Positions 34,626-43,390 of a stretch of 64,000 nt of DNA are shown piece after piece. Where the stretch lies: the NCBI GenBank assembly GCA_028279985.1, contig JANQMR010000026.1, forward strand, positions 37,929 to 101,928, in the 5' to 3' direction. Below the pieces are notes generated by a model, which searched no databases, was not told the origin of the DNA, and saw nothing but the letters and a program-made list of their open reading frames with translations. A program made the position numbers and the translations under genes. Position 1 is the stretch's first letter; every line of letters begins with the position of its first letter. This DNA is from Woeseiaceae bacterium (GTDB taxonomy: Bacteria > Pseudomonadota > Gammaproteobacteria > Steroidobacterales > Woeseiaceae).

Positions 34626-35839
34626 CAGAATGCGGCACCGGTAATCGACGTGACGCTGAGCATGATCACCACGACGATCGCGCCGATCACGACCCCCATG
34701 AACAGGATCAGCAAAGGCTCGAGCAGGCTCGTGAGACGTTGGGCCCACTCGGCGAAAGCCTGGCGGCTGCGCTGCGCGATCTCGGCGAAAACCGGTGCCA
34801 ACGCGCCGCTCTCCTCACCGACCTCGAGTAGCGAGGCATAAAAATCGGGGAACAAACGGGTTTGGCGCAGCACCGACGACACCCCTTCACCCTGCCTCAG
34901 TCGCTCGAGCGCGAGCGTCAGCTCGCGTTTGACCGGCGCACTTTCGACCGAACCCATGGCGAGTTGTAACGCCCGGTCCACCGGAACCCCGGCTTCGAGC
35001 ATCATCGCCATGCCGCCCGTAAAGCGAATCCGCTCCACCATCGCAATGCCGCGACCGAGCCCCGGGGCGCCTGCCGCAAACTCCTGCCACGTCGACTTCA
35101 TGGCCGGCCAACGCGAAAGATTGAACGCGATCACCGCCAGCGCCACGACGGCGACGCCGAGCAGCAACTGGTAACGCTGCATGAAATCGCTGAAACTCAT
35201 CAATAGCTTCGTATACCAGGGCAATTCCGGAAAATCGGCGAACAGGCTCGCCAGGTTCGGTACGACAAAATTGAAAATGAACAACAAGGCAACGATGCAG
35301 ACGATCAGAATGACCAGCGGGTACGTCACGGCCGAAACAATCTTCTGCCTGAGGTCTCGCCTGAAACCGAGGTCCTCTGCGAGACGCCTGAAAACGGCCG
35401 GAAGGCTTCCGCTTGCTTCGCCGAGCGACAGGAGATTGATGTACAACGGATCGAATACCTGCGGCCATTCAGCGGCAGCCGCCGACAACTGATTGCCCTG
35501 TTTGAGAGAACGGTGCAAGGACTCCAGCATCCGGCGGGCGGCCGGCTGGCTCGCACCCCGGCGCAAGATCTCCAGCGCACGATCGATACGTACGCCGTTT
35601 TCGAGCAACAATCCCAGTTCCGCGGTAATGATCTCGAGCTGCGAGAGCCCGACCTTGGACGATTCGAAACCGAACGAACGGCGCCAATCCCCGACCTCGG
35701 CCGCAGCATCGAGATCGCTGACCAGAATCCCGAGCTCCCGGAGCTCGTCCCTGGCCTGGCCGGGACCTTCTGCATCCACCGTGCCGCTAACACGACTACC
35801 GGCGGCGTCGAAGCCTGTGTATTCGAAGCGCTGTTGCAC
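34625..35839 (-). CDS. gspF: Type II secretion inner-membrane platform protein GspF
   Basis: 404 residues from GTG 35839, directly abutting the gspE stop. It contains two repeats of the T2SSF domain: LLENGVRIDRALEIL...LSLGEASGSLPAVFRRLAEDL and MMLEAGVPVDRALQLAMG...LEVGEESGALAPVFAEIAQRS, with three membrane helices (VTYPLVILIVCIVALLFIFN, a middle one near residue 225, and LEPLLILFMGVVIGAIVVVI). It works with GspE and GspL to assemble the pseudopilus. Confidence 0.95.
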   Translation of the reverse strand: MQQRFEYTGFDAAGSRVSGTVDAEGPGQARDELRELGILVSDLDAAAEVGDWRRSFGFESSKVGLSQLEIITAELGLLLENGVRIDRALEILRRGASQPAARRMLESLHRSLKQGNQLSAAAAEWPQVFDPLYINLLSLGEASGSLPAVFRRLAEDLGFRRDLRQKIVSAVTYPLVILIVCIVALLFIFNFVVPNLASLFADFPELPWYTKLLMSFSDFMQRYQLLLGVAVVALAVIAFNLSRWPAMKSTWQEFAAGAPGLGRGIAMVERIRFTGGMAMMLEAGVPVDRALQLAMGSVESAPVKRELTLALERLRQGEGVSSVLRQTRLFPDFYASLLEVGEESGALAPVFAEIAQRSRQAFAEWAQRLTSLLEPLLILFMGVVIGAIVVVIMLSVTSITGAAF

Positions 35840-37498
35840 TCAGCCCGCCACCCGGAACACTTCCTCGACGGTCGTCTCCCCGGACAAGGCCTTGAGCAGC
35901 CCATCCTCGAGCAAAGAGCGCCCGCCCGACGCGCGCATGTACTTGCGAGCCTCGGCGAGGAAATGCTCGCCCTTGTCCATCGCCGCAATGGTATCGTCGC
36001 AACGCAGGTATTCGACGACTGCGAGGCGTCCACGGTAACCGGTATGACCGCATTCGTCGCAACCGACGCTTTGTTTCAGTTGCGGCTCCACCAGTCCGAA
36101 ACTCTCGGCCAGTGTGTCGAGTTCGTAGCGCGACATCAGCCGCGCGGCATCCGGGTGTACCGTCGCGCAACTGCTGCACAAACGCCGTGCGAGACGTTGT
36201 GCAACGATCGAACGCAGCGCCGCATTGAGCAAGAATTCCTCGACGCCCAGATCGAGCAGGCGTGTAAAAGCGCTGGGTGCATCGTTCGTATGCACGGTCG
36301 AGAACACCAGATGCCCCGTCAGCGCGGATTGCATCGCCACCGAAGCCGTCTCCCGGTCGCGGATCTCGCCGAGCATGATCACGTCCGGGTCCTGACGCAC
36401 GATGCTGCGCAATCCGCGCGCGAAGTCGAAACCGATGTCGGGCTGGACCTGTACCTGGTTGATACCGGCTAGCTGATACTCAACCGGATCCTCGAGCGTG
36501 ATGATCTTTACCTCCGGACTGTTGATCCGGCTAAGAAAGGAATACAAGCTCGTGGTCTTGCCCGAGCCGGTTGGACCGGTCAGCAAGATGACACCCGAAG
36601 TCACTTCGAGGTCCTCGAGGATGCGAGCCTCGATGTCCGGCGACAGCCCGAGCAAGCTCATGTCGTAGGCGAGCGCGGCCTGGCGCAGAAATCTCAACAC
36701 CGCGCTCTCGCCACCCTCGCCCACCGGCAGCGCGGAAACGCGGATATCGACGGCTTCGCCGCCTACGCGAATCTCGATTTTGCCGTCCTGCGGACGCCTG
36801 CGCTCGGCAATATCCATTGCAGCGAGGATTTTCAAGCGGGTGACGACCGGCAGTAACATTGCCTGCGAAACACTATCGACTTCATGCAGCACGCCGTCGA
36901 TACGAAAACGTACGCGGCCCCTGCCGCCGTGAGGCTCGATGTGCATGTCGGATGCGCCGCGTCGCAGAGCCTTGGCGATCAGGGAATTCAGCAGATTGAC
37001 AGTCGGCGCCTCGGACGCCAATTCGCGCAGGCGGTCTTCTTCCACGAGCGACAGGCCGTCCGCCTGCGAACCGCGCTGTTCGAGACCGAGACGCGCCTTG
37101 AGTGTTTCGAAGTCGTCGGGCGTCAGCAATTTTAGCGTATGCGGCGTCGAACGTTCCGCCAGCCAGGCGTTGACCTCCAGATCCAGCGGCGTGCAGCTTG
37201 CGAACACCCAGGTGTCCCGGTCATGCTCCCAAGGCAACCAACCCCGGGCCGTCAGGAACTCCAGCGGCAGCGATTCGGTACCGTCGGGCAACTGCCAATC
37301 GCGCCAGTCCGACGCGGTTAAAACCGGGACCTCGAACCACTGCGAATAAATGGACGGTAGCGCATCGGCGGTCAGGCTGCCCATGTTGACCAGAATCTGG
37401 TCCAGTCGGCCGCCATGCCTGGCCTGGTAGGAGCGTGCTTTCTCCAGGTCCCCGGCTTCGACACCGTACTCGGAAAAGACGTCCAGCACCGTGTTCAC
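35840..37498 (-). CDS. gspE: Type II secretion ATPase GspE
   Basis: Hexameric cytoplasmic ATPase powering pseudopilus assembly; 552 residues. GTG 37498 overlaps the gspG stop (GTGA). The N-terminal GspE-N domains would bind GspL. Catalytic core: LTGPTGSGKTTSLYSFLS (Walker A, about residue 317), ITLEDPVEYQ (Asp box), MLGEIRDRETASVAM (Walker B) and VFSTVHTNDAPSAF (His box). The zinc-binding tetracysteine is present as CSSC...CDEC near residues 440-475. Confidence 0.95.
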   Translation of the reverse strand: MNTVLDVFSEYGVEAGDLEKARSYQARHGGRLDQILVNMGSLTADALPSIYSQWFEVPVLTASDWRDWQLPDGTESLPLEFLTARGWLPWEHDRDTWVFASCTPLDLEVNAWLAERSTPHTLKLLTPDDFETLKARLGLEQRGSQADGLSLVEEDRLRELASEAPTVNLLNSLIAKALRRGASDMHIEPHGGRGRVRFRIDGVLHEVDSVSQAMLLPVVTRLKILAAMDIAERRRPQDGKIEIRVGGEAVDIRVSALPVGEGGESAVLRFLRQAALAYDMSLLGLSPDIEARILEDLEVTSGVILLTGPTGSGKTTSLYSFLSRINSPEVKIITLEDPVEYQLAGINQVQVQPDIGFDFARGLRSIVRQDPDVIMLGEIRDRETASVAMQSALTGHLVFSTVHTNDAPSAFTRLLDLGVEEFLLNAALRSIVAQRLARRLCSSCATVHPDAARLMSRYELDTLAESFGLVEPQLKQSVGCDECGHTGYRGRLAVVEYLRCDDTIAAMDKGEHFLAEARKYMRASGGRSLLEDGLLKALSGETTVEEVFRVAG

Positions 37499-37944
37499 TG
37501 AAACACGATATCCTCTTCGTCCTCTTCGCCGCCCGGCTGCCCGCCGGCCGCATAGGAACGCAGCGCATAAGGCGAATCGCGTTCGCCGGTCACCGAATAC
37601 ACGTACGGATTACCCCAGGGGTCGTCGGGGATGTCACGCGGCATGTATGGACCGTCCCAACCCGGACGATCGCTGCGCCTGAGCTCCTCGAGCTTGTCCG
37701 GATAACCGCCGACGTCGAGCCGGTAGGTGTCGAGCGCCGTGGAGATCATTTGCATCTGCGCCATCGCCGTCTTGCGTTGCGACGACGACACTTTCGAGAA
37801 CATCGCCGGCGCCACGAGCGAGATCAAAAGGCCCATGATCACGATGACGATCATGATCTCGATCAGCGTGAATCCGCCAATCCTGCGGCGATGCCTGCGA
37901 CCATCCCTGTGGTGAGCGCGGCTGCGGAAAAATTCCGATTCCAT
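37495..37944 (-). CDS. gspG: Type II secretion major pseudopilin GspG
   Basis: 149 residues. A long basic leader (~24 residues, SRAHHRDGRRHRRRIGG) precedes the prepilin cleavage site in IGGFTLIEIMIVIVIMGLLI with Glu5. The GspG globular domain is clear: ALDTYRLDVGGYPDKLEEL, WDGPYMPRDIPDDPWGNPYVY and SPYALRSYAAGGQPGGEED with the calcium-loop region. First gene of the gsp operon; wzz ends 86 bp upstream. No prepilin peptidase gene is in the window. Confidence 0.95.
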   Translation of the reverse strand: MESEFFRSRAHHRDGRRHRRRIGGFTLIEIMIVIVIMGLLISLVAPAMFSKVSSSQRKTAMAQMQMISTALDTYRLDVGGYPDKLEELRRSDRPGWDGPYMPRDIPDDPWGNPYVYSVTGERDSPYALRSYAAGGQPGGEEDEEDIVFQ

Positions 37945-38030
37945 GGCTCAATCCGTAGCTGAAAATGACCGGTCAGTATACCGAATGCACCGGACCCATG
38001 CAGCAAGCCTCCGAACTTCGGCGAACGGCT

Positions 38031-38978
38031 TCAGCGAGCGGCTTCGGCTCTCCCGGCATACGCCAGCAGCACGAAAAAGGCGCTGAGCAGACCGCCGAGC
38101 AGGGTTCCGAGGACGACGGTCACGGTCCGTTTCGGCCGGACGCGATACTTGGGCGGCGCAGCCGGATCCAGTACCTTGAAGGCGAACTCCTCGTTCCCGC
38201 GAGCGAGCATCAGCTTCTGCAGCTCGCTTTCCAGCAGCCGGCCGATCGATTCCTGCAAGGTCACCAGGCTGGTCGACGCCATCTCCGATTGCAGGTAATC
38301 GACGTTGGTCTGGGCCTCGACCAGCGCCCGCTCGCGCAGGCGATCGTTTAGCCTGCGAACCAGCGCGCCCGCCCATTCTGCCGCGACCTCCGGATCCGTC
38401 CACTCGATGGCAAGCGTGACCAGACCCGTGCCGCGGTCTTCGTCCACAATCAGCACACTGTCATGGAAATACCTGACGCCGTCCCGGATGTCCGGTGCTT
38501 TCGCGGGATCGTCGGTCAACCAGCGCTGAGCGGCAGCATCCCACTCTTGCGGAAAAAAAACCGGCAGCAGATTGCTATGTTCGATGAAATCGCGGGCAAA
38601 ATCCCGCGACTGAAGCACGGCCAGCGCCTCGACGCTGCTGCCCTCGCCGATCTCGACGCCGGCCAGCGCCGCAAGACCGCCGAGCTGGCCGCCGATAGCC
38701 GGCGCGGATGCTTCTTCGGCCGGCGCGAGCAACACCTCGGCCCGATAGATTTCCGTCGCGAAGACTGCATAGGCGACCGAGGCCAGGCAAGAGACCGCCG
38801 TGACCGCGACGACGATCGCCTTTCGGCCCCAGAGCGCGCGCCACAACTCATACAAACTGATGTTGCGACCGCTTGTCCCGGACAAAAGGGATTCGGGCGC
38901 AACGTACACGATCCCATCCGGCTGAGCAGGACGTTCCTGCCGGCTTTCCGTTTCCTTGCCGTCACCGGTCGAGCTCAT
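38031..38978 (-). CDS. wzz: Wzz-type chain-length determinant
   Basis: 315 residues from ATG 38978 (TTG 38984 is an alternative). Two membrane helices flank a periplasmic domain: near residue 50 (AIVVAVTAVSCLASVAYAVF) and at the C-terminus (TVTVVLGTLLGGLLSAFFVL), the latter preceded by the Pro-rich segment VLDPAAPPKYRVRPKR typical of Wzz. There is no C-terminal tyrosine-kinase domain, so this is a Wzz rather than a Wzc protein. Two bases separate it from wza. It would set polymer length together with Wzy. Confidence 0.87.
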   Translation of the reverse strand: MSSTGDGKETESRQERPAQPDGIVYVAPESLLSGTSGRNISLYELWRALWGRKAIVVAVTAVSCLASVAYAVFATEIYRAEVLLAPAEEASAPAIGGQLGGLAALAGVEIGEGSSVEALAVLQSRDFARDFIEHSNLLPVFFPQEWDAAAQRWLTDDPAKAPDIRDGVRYFHDSVLIVDEDRGTGLVTLAIEWTDPEVAAEWAGALVRRLNDRLRERALVEAQTNVDYLQSEMASTSLVTLQESIGRLLESELQKLMLARGNEEFAFKVLDPAAPPKYRVRPKRTVTVVLGTLLGGLLSAFFVLLAYAGRAEAAR

Positions 38979-38980
38979 GA

Positions 38981-41755
38981 TCAATCGTTGAAGGTCTGCA
39001 CGGCGGCAACCGCGATCGCCGCCTGGTAGAGGATTTGTGTGACGTTGGTCCAGAACGTGACCGGCCGTACCTTACCGGTATCCAGCGGCACGACGATCGT
39101 GTCGCCAGCGTGGATCTCCGAGTGTCTGCCGCGCCCTAGCCAGCGGGACCGGTTCGTGGTCACGACGGCACCGCTGGCTCGCACGACGTAGATGAGCTGT
39201 TTGTCGGCTCGCCGCGTGAGTCCGCCGCTCATTGCAACGTAATCGTTACGGCTCAGTCCCGGCCGGAACAGATGAGACGTGTTCTGCTGTGTCTCGCCTA
39301 TGACCGTCACTTCCTGAGACTGCTTGGGCACCAACAAGCGATCACCGTCGCGTAGCTCGACGTCGAAGACGCCACCGTTGTCACCGGTCCGCCCCGCGAG
39401 CTGCTCCAGGTCGATGACCAGACGGCCTACGGCTTCGGTCGTACGCAACTGCGTTAGCAACTCCTGCCCGGTCTCCAGGGCACCGGAACCCGTCGTATCG
39501 ATGTTCTGCAAGGAAAGCGAAGTCAGATCCGCCTCCAGGCGCCGCGCAAGCACCTCGATCTGCTCCTGCTCGCGTAAACGCAGGGACTCACGCAGAAAAA
39601 TGGCGCCTTCGGGGAATGCTGCCGCAGTGAGACCGCCCGCGCGGTCCAGTACTTGCCGCAAGGTTTCGCCCTGGCGTATCCGGTATTCGCCCGGAAACCG
39701 GACCTCACCCTCAAGCGTCATCGTCCAAAGCGTGTCCCAGTCGGGGATCTTGCTGATGCGAAGATTGTCGTGCGCCTGAAGCCTAAGGTCTGCAGCGGTG
39801 TCGCCGCGCAAGACTCCCTCCAGATCGACATCGACGACAGCGGTCCTGCGATACTCGCCGTCAACGACTTCATAACGTGCGACCTCGGCCTTTAGCGGGT
39901 AGGCCTGCTCCGACAAACTGCCGCCGGCGCGGATCAGATCACTGACACGCATCTCGGGTTCGAGCGGATAAGATCCGGACGCCCTGACCTCGCCGGATAC
40001 GCTCACCTCACGATAGGGCTCGCCGGAACGCCCCTGAAGACTCAGCTCCTCCAACAACGGCTCGATGACCCGCTGGCGACCGAAAGCGAGGCTGAATACG
40101 TGTACCGTGTCGCGCGCCTGCAGAGCGACGTTGGCCGCCGAGGCCGGATTCGCCAGCGCGTCGCTCAGATTTGCCGATATGGCGCTGACACGCCGTGTTC
40201 TCGGATCCTCGCGGCGAATCAGGATGTAACCGGTATCCGCGCCGGGCCGCAACTCTCGCTTGGCGGCAATCAGGTCCGAAAGCCGCATGCCAGGCCGCCA
40301 CTCGTAGGGCCCGGCGCGATTCGCATGACCGACCAGCGTCACCGACTGCTCGAAATCCGGCAGTATCTCCGGGATGAACAGAACGTCGCCCGCGCGCGTG
40401 GGTGTCGACTCGGCCGCCCGACTGCCGGCATCGAGCGACAGTACCTTGCGCACCCGATTTCCTTCGATGCGTTCGATACGGGCCCGTTCGGGATAAGCGT
40501 CGGGCAGCATTCCCCCCGCCAGGCGGACCGCATCGGCGATCGACGTCTCGCCGCGTGTCTCGTAGACGGCCGGCCGCTTGACGGCGCCGCTGACGCTGAC
40601 TTGCGGACCTATCGGCGGGATAAAGATCACGTCGCCCGGCTGAAGCCGCCAATCGCCCGACGTGTCGCCCCGGAGCAGGGCGTCGTATAGATCCAGACGC
40701 ACTGCGGTTTCACCGTTGCGCTTGAGCTGTATGTTCCGCAAGGTACCCACGCGGCTGACGCCGCCGCTGCGGTACAGCGCGCTGGTCATCGTCGCGAGGC
40801 TGCTGACGATGTAGGACCCGGGACGATTGACGTCGCCGAGGACGAAAACCTGGATGGTTCTCAGCCGGCCCAAGGTGACGCTCGCCTGGGTGCCCAGCAG
40901 CATTTCTTCAACACGGCGATCGACGTCTCTGCGAAACTCTGAAAACGGCAGGCCGGCGACGGTAATCGGGCCGAGCTCGGGCAGATTCAGGATGCCGTCC
41001 CGCGTCACCTCGATTTCATAGATGCCCTGTTGGGCGCCGAAGAGCTGCACGCGGACGCTGTCACCGGGGCCGAGTATGTAGTCGGGCGGCACGGGGCCGG
41101 TCGTCACCGGCATGAAGCCGCCGCTTTCCGCCTCGAACAGGTCGTAACCGAAGGGTTCTAGTGCATCGACGCCTACCGAGGTACTCTCCAGTATCGTCGC
41201 CGTGATCTCGAAAATGCTGAGAGCCGGTTCCGCGCCGAGCCGCTGCTGGATCTGCTCCGCCGTCAAACCGAGGAGCGGTATCGACGGCAAGCCCGGCAGA
41301 TGCAGCACGCCGGTGTCGTCGAGTTCATAATAACGGCTCCCCTCGACGCGCTGCAGCGCAACGTCCAGCTCGAATTCGCGCTGTTGTTCCCGCTCGAGCT
41401 CCTCTTTCAGCTCCAGTGTCAGTATCAGCCGAGAATCCGGCTCGGCGCGAAGCTCCTCGACCTCCTCCTCCGATTCCGCGGCGCTGTCTTCCAGGTCTTC
41501 GAACAGCGGCGCCAGGTCTTCCGACAGACTCGACAAATCGGACAAATCGGCACCTTGCTGCCTGAGCTGTTCGATCTGGCGCAATGCCTGCTCGCGCTGT
41601 GCAGGCGGAAGCTGGTCGAGCAACTGCTGCTGCTCGGGCGTGAGTTGAATCGATTGAGCGCTGGCGGGCGACCAGACTATCGCGGCAAGAGCAGCGAGAA
41701 CGGCCGTTCCCAATGTTAAGGCGAGCCAGGACGGTCTCTCGCGGCACTTTTTCAT
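38981..41755 (-). CDS. wza: Polysaccharide export protein with multiple SLBB domains (Wza-like)
   Basis: 924 residues from ATG 41755, much longer than E. coli Wza (379). A signal peptide (WLALTLGTAVLAALAAIVWS, cleavage near PASA) is not followed by a lipobox. A Gln-rich helical region comes next, then the export domain (PDYILGPGDSVRVQLFG, VTRDGILNLPELGPITVAGL), and then a series of about six SLBB domains (for example QVSVSGAVKRPAVYE, SVTLVGHANRAGPYEW, VSVSGEVRASGSYPL, MTLEGEVRFPGEYRI, VTVIGETQQNTSHLF). A C-terminal hydrophobic helix closes it (TFWTNVTQILYQAAIAVAAV). It would form the outer-membrane or periplasm-spanning export channel. Confidence 0.9.
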   Translation of the reverse strand: MKKCRERPSWLALTLGTAVLAALAAIVWSPASAQSIQLTPEQQQLLDQLPPAQREQALRQIEQLRQQGADLSDLSSLSEDLAPLFEDLEDSAAESEEEVEELRAEPDSRLILTLELKEELEREQQREFELDVALQRVEGSRYYELDDTGVLHLPGLPSIPLLGLTAEQIQQRLGAEPALSIFEITATILESTSVGVDALEPFGYDLFEAESGGFMPVTTGPVPPDYILGPGDSVRVQLFGAQQGIYEIEVTRDGILNLPELGPITVAGLPFSEFRRDVDRRVEEMLLGTQASVTLGRLRTIQVFVLGDVNRPGSYIVSSLATMTSALYRSGGVSRVGTLRNIQLKRNGETAVRLDLYDALLRGDTSGDWRLQPGDVIFIPPIGPQVSVSGAVKRPAVYETRGETSIADAVRLAGGMLPDAYPERARIERIEGNRVRKVLSLDAGSRAAESTPTRAGDVLFIPEILPDFEQSVTLVGHANRAGPYEWRPGMRLSDLIAAKRELRPGADTGYILIRREDPRTRRVSAISANLSDALANPASAANVALQARDTVHVFSLAFGRQRVIEPLLEELSLQGRSGEPYREVSVSGEVRASGSYPLEPEMRVSDLIRAGGSLSEQAYPLKAEVARYEVVDGEYRRTAVVDVDLEGVLRGDTAADLRLQAHDNLRISKIPDWDTLWTMTLEGEVRFPGEYRIRQGETLRQVLDRAGGLTAAAFPEGAIFLRESLRLREQEQIEVLARRLEADLTSLSLQNIDTTGSGALETGQELLTQLRTTEAVGRLVIDLEQLAGRTGDNGGVFDVELRDGDRLLVPKQSQEVTVIGETQQNTSHLFRPGLSRNDYVAMSGGLTRRADKQLIYVVRASGAVVTTNRSRWLGRGRHSEIHAGDTIVVPLDTGKVRPVTFWTNVTQILYQAAIAVAAVQTFND

Positions 41756-41850
41756 GAAACGTGCTTCGGGATTGACGTGCGACCGGCGGATTGTACCAGC
41801 GTCGCCCGCAAAGCGTACGTCCGGCCCGCGACGACCTGTGCGGAGAATCC

Positions 41851-43317
41851 TTAGAATCCGCTGCGCCACTGCAGGTAAAAACGCGCCTCGCCGTCGGAGC
41901 GACCGGATACCGCGTCTTCGATTTCCCGATAACCGGCGCCGATTTCGACCGTACCGAAAGAAAACGCACGGGCATGCGACACGTCCACGCTCAGAATGTC
42001 CTGTTCGGTCGGAGTCAGTGTGTTACGCGGATCCGGCGGTCCGCCGGCGTTCAGCTTGCCTACCCTCAGATTGGCCCGCCACTGGGTGTCCCCTGCGTCG
42101 ATGAGGATCAGCCCGGCCGATACGAGTTCGGCGTCGTTGTCGGCGCCGTGGCCGATGGGCCGGCCGCGGTACCGGTAACCGGTCTCGTAGGTACCGTGGT
42201 TATAAGCGCAGTTCGGCACCTCACTGTCTTCGTAAAACTGACAAACCGTCTCCGTATACTCCGCAAAAGCCCGGACCGACCAACGATCGGCCAGGTAGCC
42301 TGACCATTCGGCACCGAGTTGGCCCATGTACCGGCTCGGCAGCCCGCCGGCCTCGTCTTCACCGATCATCTGCAAGTACAGCGACACGGAGCGGCCGGGG
42401 AATCGCGGCGTCCAGCGAATGTCGTAACCGGCTAGCTGATTACCGGGTTCTTCGCTCTGATCGAGCCCGTCCTTGCCAACATTGTCCCTACCGATCAACA
42501 GGTTGGAGAAGGTACTGGCATTACAAGGCCGTCCGTCGCCGCACCACATCGCGGTGCGCGACAATCCGATCTCGAGCGACGGCAATGGCCGGAAGTTGAA
42601 ACGCATCCCGAAGAACTGCGCATCCGGAATCTCACGCTCTTTCTCGAGCTGACCGAACAGGAGGGACAGATCCCAGGGCCCGATCCAGCTCAGCCAGCGC
42701 GTCTCGAACGGATCGGTGAAAACCCGGTCGATGGCAATGGCCGGAAACGGCCGGGCGTTGTTCGACAGGATCACACTGCCGTCCCAGGACGGGCCCCACC
42801 AGCGTTGCTGGGTGCTGGCGGCGATGGACCAGTTGCCGGCGACTACGCCGACATAAGTGTCGTCGACCCGGAACTCGTCGTCGTCCTGCTCGGAATCGAC
42901 GTATTGCAGGTTGACGTCGGCCGCAAACCAATCGCCGATCCACGTGGCGCCGGCCGAGATTTCGGTTTTTCCGCGCGGCGTGTCCTGAAACGAGCGTATG
43001 CGCGTCGGATTGTCGGAAAAGCCGACCTTGGTCGTGAAGGTCAATTCGCCGTCGTGGGTTTCCCAGTTGGCGCGCGCGCGGACGCGCGACAATGCATCGA
43101 CGATGTCGGCGGGCAACTCGCTGGCGTCGGCGGCATCCAGCGCCTCGAGCACCGGCGCCCAGGCCATGGGCCAGGTCGTGGTCGTGCCGCGGATGAGGCC
43201 GAAATCGGCGAGCCGCTGGATATCGTGGCGCAGGGCGAGGTCGCCGGCCGGCATCATCGGGCCGGCGGAGGCGCTGGAGACGGCGAGCAGAATCGTTAAA
43301 GCCAGGCAGCGGCGCAT
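41851..43317 (-). CDS. wzi: Capsule assembly Wzi-family outer-membrane protein
   Basis: 488 residues from ATG 43317. The signal peptide MRRCLALTILLAVSSASAG is followed by an N-terminal helical segment (LRHDIQRLADFGLIRGTTTTWP) and a long series of beta-strands with alternating aromatic ends, ending in Phe (FYLQWRSGF), as expected for a barrel. The motif STQQRWWGPSWDGSVILSNNARP is the hallmark of the Wzi/capsule assembly family. Wzi helps attach capsule to the cell surface. The open frame extends upstream without a signal peptide and was not used. Confidence 0.88.
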   Translation of the reverse strand: MRRCLALTILLAVSSASAGPMMPAGDLALRHDIQRLADFGLIRGTTTTWPMAWAPVLEALDAADASELPADIVDALSRVRARANWETHDGELTFTTKVGFSDNPTRIRSFQDTPRGKTEISAGATWIGDWFAADVNLQYVDSEQDDDEFRVDDTYVGVVAGNWSIAASTQQRWWGPSWDGSVILSNNARPFPAIAIDRVFTDPFETRWLSWIGPWDLSLLFGQLEKEREIPDAQFFGMRFNFRPLPSLEIGLSRTAMWCGDGRPCNASTFSNLLIGRDNVGKDGLDQSEEPGNQLAGYDIRWTPRFPGRSVSLYLQMIGEDEAGGLPSRYMGQLGAEWSGYLADRWSVRAFAEYTETVCQFYEDSEVPNCAYNHGTYETGYRYRGRPIGHGADNDAELVSAGLILIDAGDTQWRANLRVGKLNAGGPPDPRNTLTPTEQDILSVDVSHARAFSFGTVEIGAGYREIEDAVSGRSDGEARFYLQWRSGF

Positions 43318-43390
43318 GGGCGCGATGGTAGCACCCCGGAAACGGCGCCGGATCTGTTTTTTTTGGTATTTTCCTCCGGCGTCCCGGCCT

